Source of the DNA: an uncultured Clostridia bacterium
GTDB lineage: Bacteria; Bacillota; Clostridia; Oscillospirales; Ruminococcaceae
DNA: 6,426 bases
Reading direction: 5' to 3'
NCBI GenBank assembly: GCA_946183095.1
Contig: CAMHBE010000121.1
Location: 1-6,426, forward strand
Part shown: positions 5,834-6,426 of the stretch, in pieces
How positions within the stretch are numbered: position 1 is the first letter of the stretch
How the letters are laid out: every line of letters begins with the position of its first letter
The notes under the pieces: model-generated
Database searches by the model: none
What the model was told of the DNA's origin: nothing
The model's input: only the letters and a program-made list of their open reading frames with translations
Position numbers and translations under genes: made by a program

Positions 5834-6426
5834 CGGTCATTCTCCAGTGACTTGTGGATATTTACGATCGAGCCGCGTATCAGCTTCTTGAAAAGCGGTG
5901 CCGCCTTATCCGACGCTTCTATAACTTCCGCGTGCGAAAGGGGATTTTCCGTAAGACCGCAGCCGAGGTTGCAGACACAGGAAATGCCGACTATCTTCAT
6001 TCCGGCGTGGTTCGCGGCTACAGTTTCGCAGGCTGTGCTCATGCCGATAACATCCGCACCCAGCAGACGGCACATCTTCACCTCAGACGGTGTCTCGAAG
6101 TTCGGTCCGGTCAGCTGTATATATACGCCCTGCTGCAATTTTATACCGAGATCTTTCGCGGTCTTTATCACGATCTCGCGGAGGTCTTTGTCGTATATTT
6201 CGTGCATATCGGGAAAACGGGTGCCGAGTTCGTCAAAATTCTCGCCGATAAGCGGGCTGGGAACAAAGTTCGCGATATGATCGGTTATGAGCATGAAATC
6301 GCCTGCCGAATAGTCCGCGTTGCAGGCACCGCTGGCGTTTGTCACAAACAGTACTTTCGCACCGATGAGCTTCATCAGTCTGGTGGGAAGCACCACGTCC
6401 TGCATGGAATACCCCTCGTAGTAATG
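5830..6426 (-). CDS. Purine nucleoside phosphorylase (trimeric PNP/MTAP family), 5' end outside window
   Basis: The reading frame runs off the right edge. The seven codons before the Met at 6405 read HYYEGYS, which belongs to the conserved PNP block ending in [12 protein letters not shown], so that Met is internal and about 70 to 80 N-terminal residues are missing. Visible motifs, numbered from the internal Met, are VTNASGACN (21-29), [10 protein letters not shown] (35-44), RFPDM (63-67), [14 protein letters not shown] (95-108), GADVIGMST (116-124) and ISCVCN (141-146). The enzyme splits a purine nucleoside with phosphate. The purine-pocket Glu (104) and Asn (146), characteristic of 6-oxopurine PNPs, are present; adenine-specific MTA phosphorylases have different residues there. 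With the deaminase downstream, the likely substrate is methylthioinosine or 5'-deoxyinosine (inference). An ordinary inosine/guanosine phosphorylase is possible, since H158 in LSHAEV may correspond to the 5'-hydroxyl contact of PNP. Confidence 0.9.
   Translation of the reverse strand, partial: HYYEGYSMQDVVLPTRLMKLIGAKVLFVTNASGACNADYSAGDFMLITDHIANFVPSPLIGENFDELGTRFPDMHEIYDKDLREIVIKTAKDLGIKLQQGVYIQLTGPNFETPSEVKMCRLLGADVIGMSTACETVAANHAGMKIVGISCVCNLGCGLTENPLSHAEVIEASDKAAPLFKKLIRGSIVNIHKSLENDR
5842..5845 (-). promoter_or_regulatory. Ribosome-binding site of mtnA inside the phosphorylase gene
   Basis: GGAG on the minus strand is 8 bases before the mtnA ATG and lies within the last codons of the upstream gene. 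It supports the ATGA-overlap start and translational coupling. Confidence 0.7.

Overview
The window looks like chromosomal DNA from a Gram-positive gut-type Clostridia, possibly Ruminococcus or a close relative. That is an inference from the tightly packed operon, the protein families and moderate GC content; no marker gene fixes the taxon.

Layout: at the left edge is the 3' end of a plus-strand gene for a CBS/CorC-HlyC-domain membrane protein (2-439). The other six genes are all on the minus strand and read right to left as one compact run: a purine nucleoside phosphorylase cut by the right edge (5830-6426), mtnA (4787-5833), a small unrecognised gene (4473-4781), an MTA/SAH-type deaminase (3180-4451), a CCA-adding-type tRNA nucleotidyltransferase (1841-3187) and an MreB/Mbl actin homologue (825-1844). 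Junctions are overlaps of 4 or 8 bp or short gaps (5 and 21 bp), so they are probably co-transcribed from a promoter beyond the right edge.

The phosphorylase, MtnA and the deaminase form a coherent route. The deaminase turns 5'-methylthioadenosine (or 5'-deoxyadenosine) into the inosine form, the phosphorylase releases hypoxanthine and a 5-substituted ribose-1-phosphate, and MtnA isomerises this to the ribulose-1-phosphate. No later enzyme of methionine salvage or of an aldolase shunt is visible. The cca and mreB genes follow as unrelated housekeeping passengers.

The most unusual stretch is the convergent intergenic region 440-824. After a 12-bp perfect hairpin (491-524) comes a roughly 256-bp element (571-826) made almost entirely of back-to-back inverted repeats. 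It has three tandem hairpins, then a 9-bp helix closing three more hairpins, imperfect matching ends, and a short direct repeat on both sides. Its right end sits on the mreB stop codon. It is either a miniature mobile/intergenic repeat or a structured 3'-UTR RNA. It is the best candidate here for something undescribed, although no function can be shown from the sequence alone.
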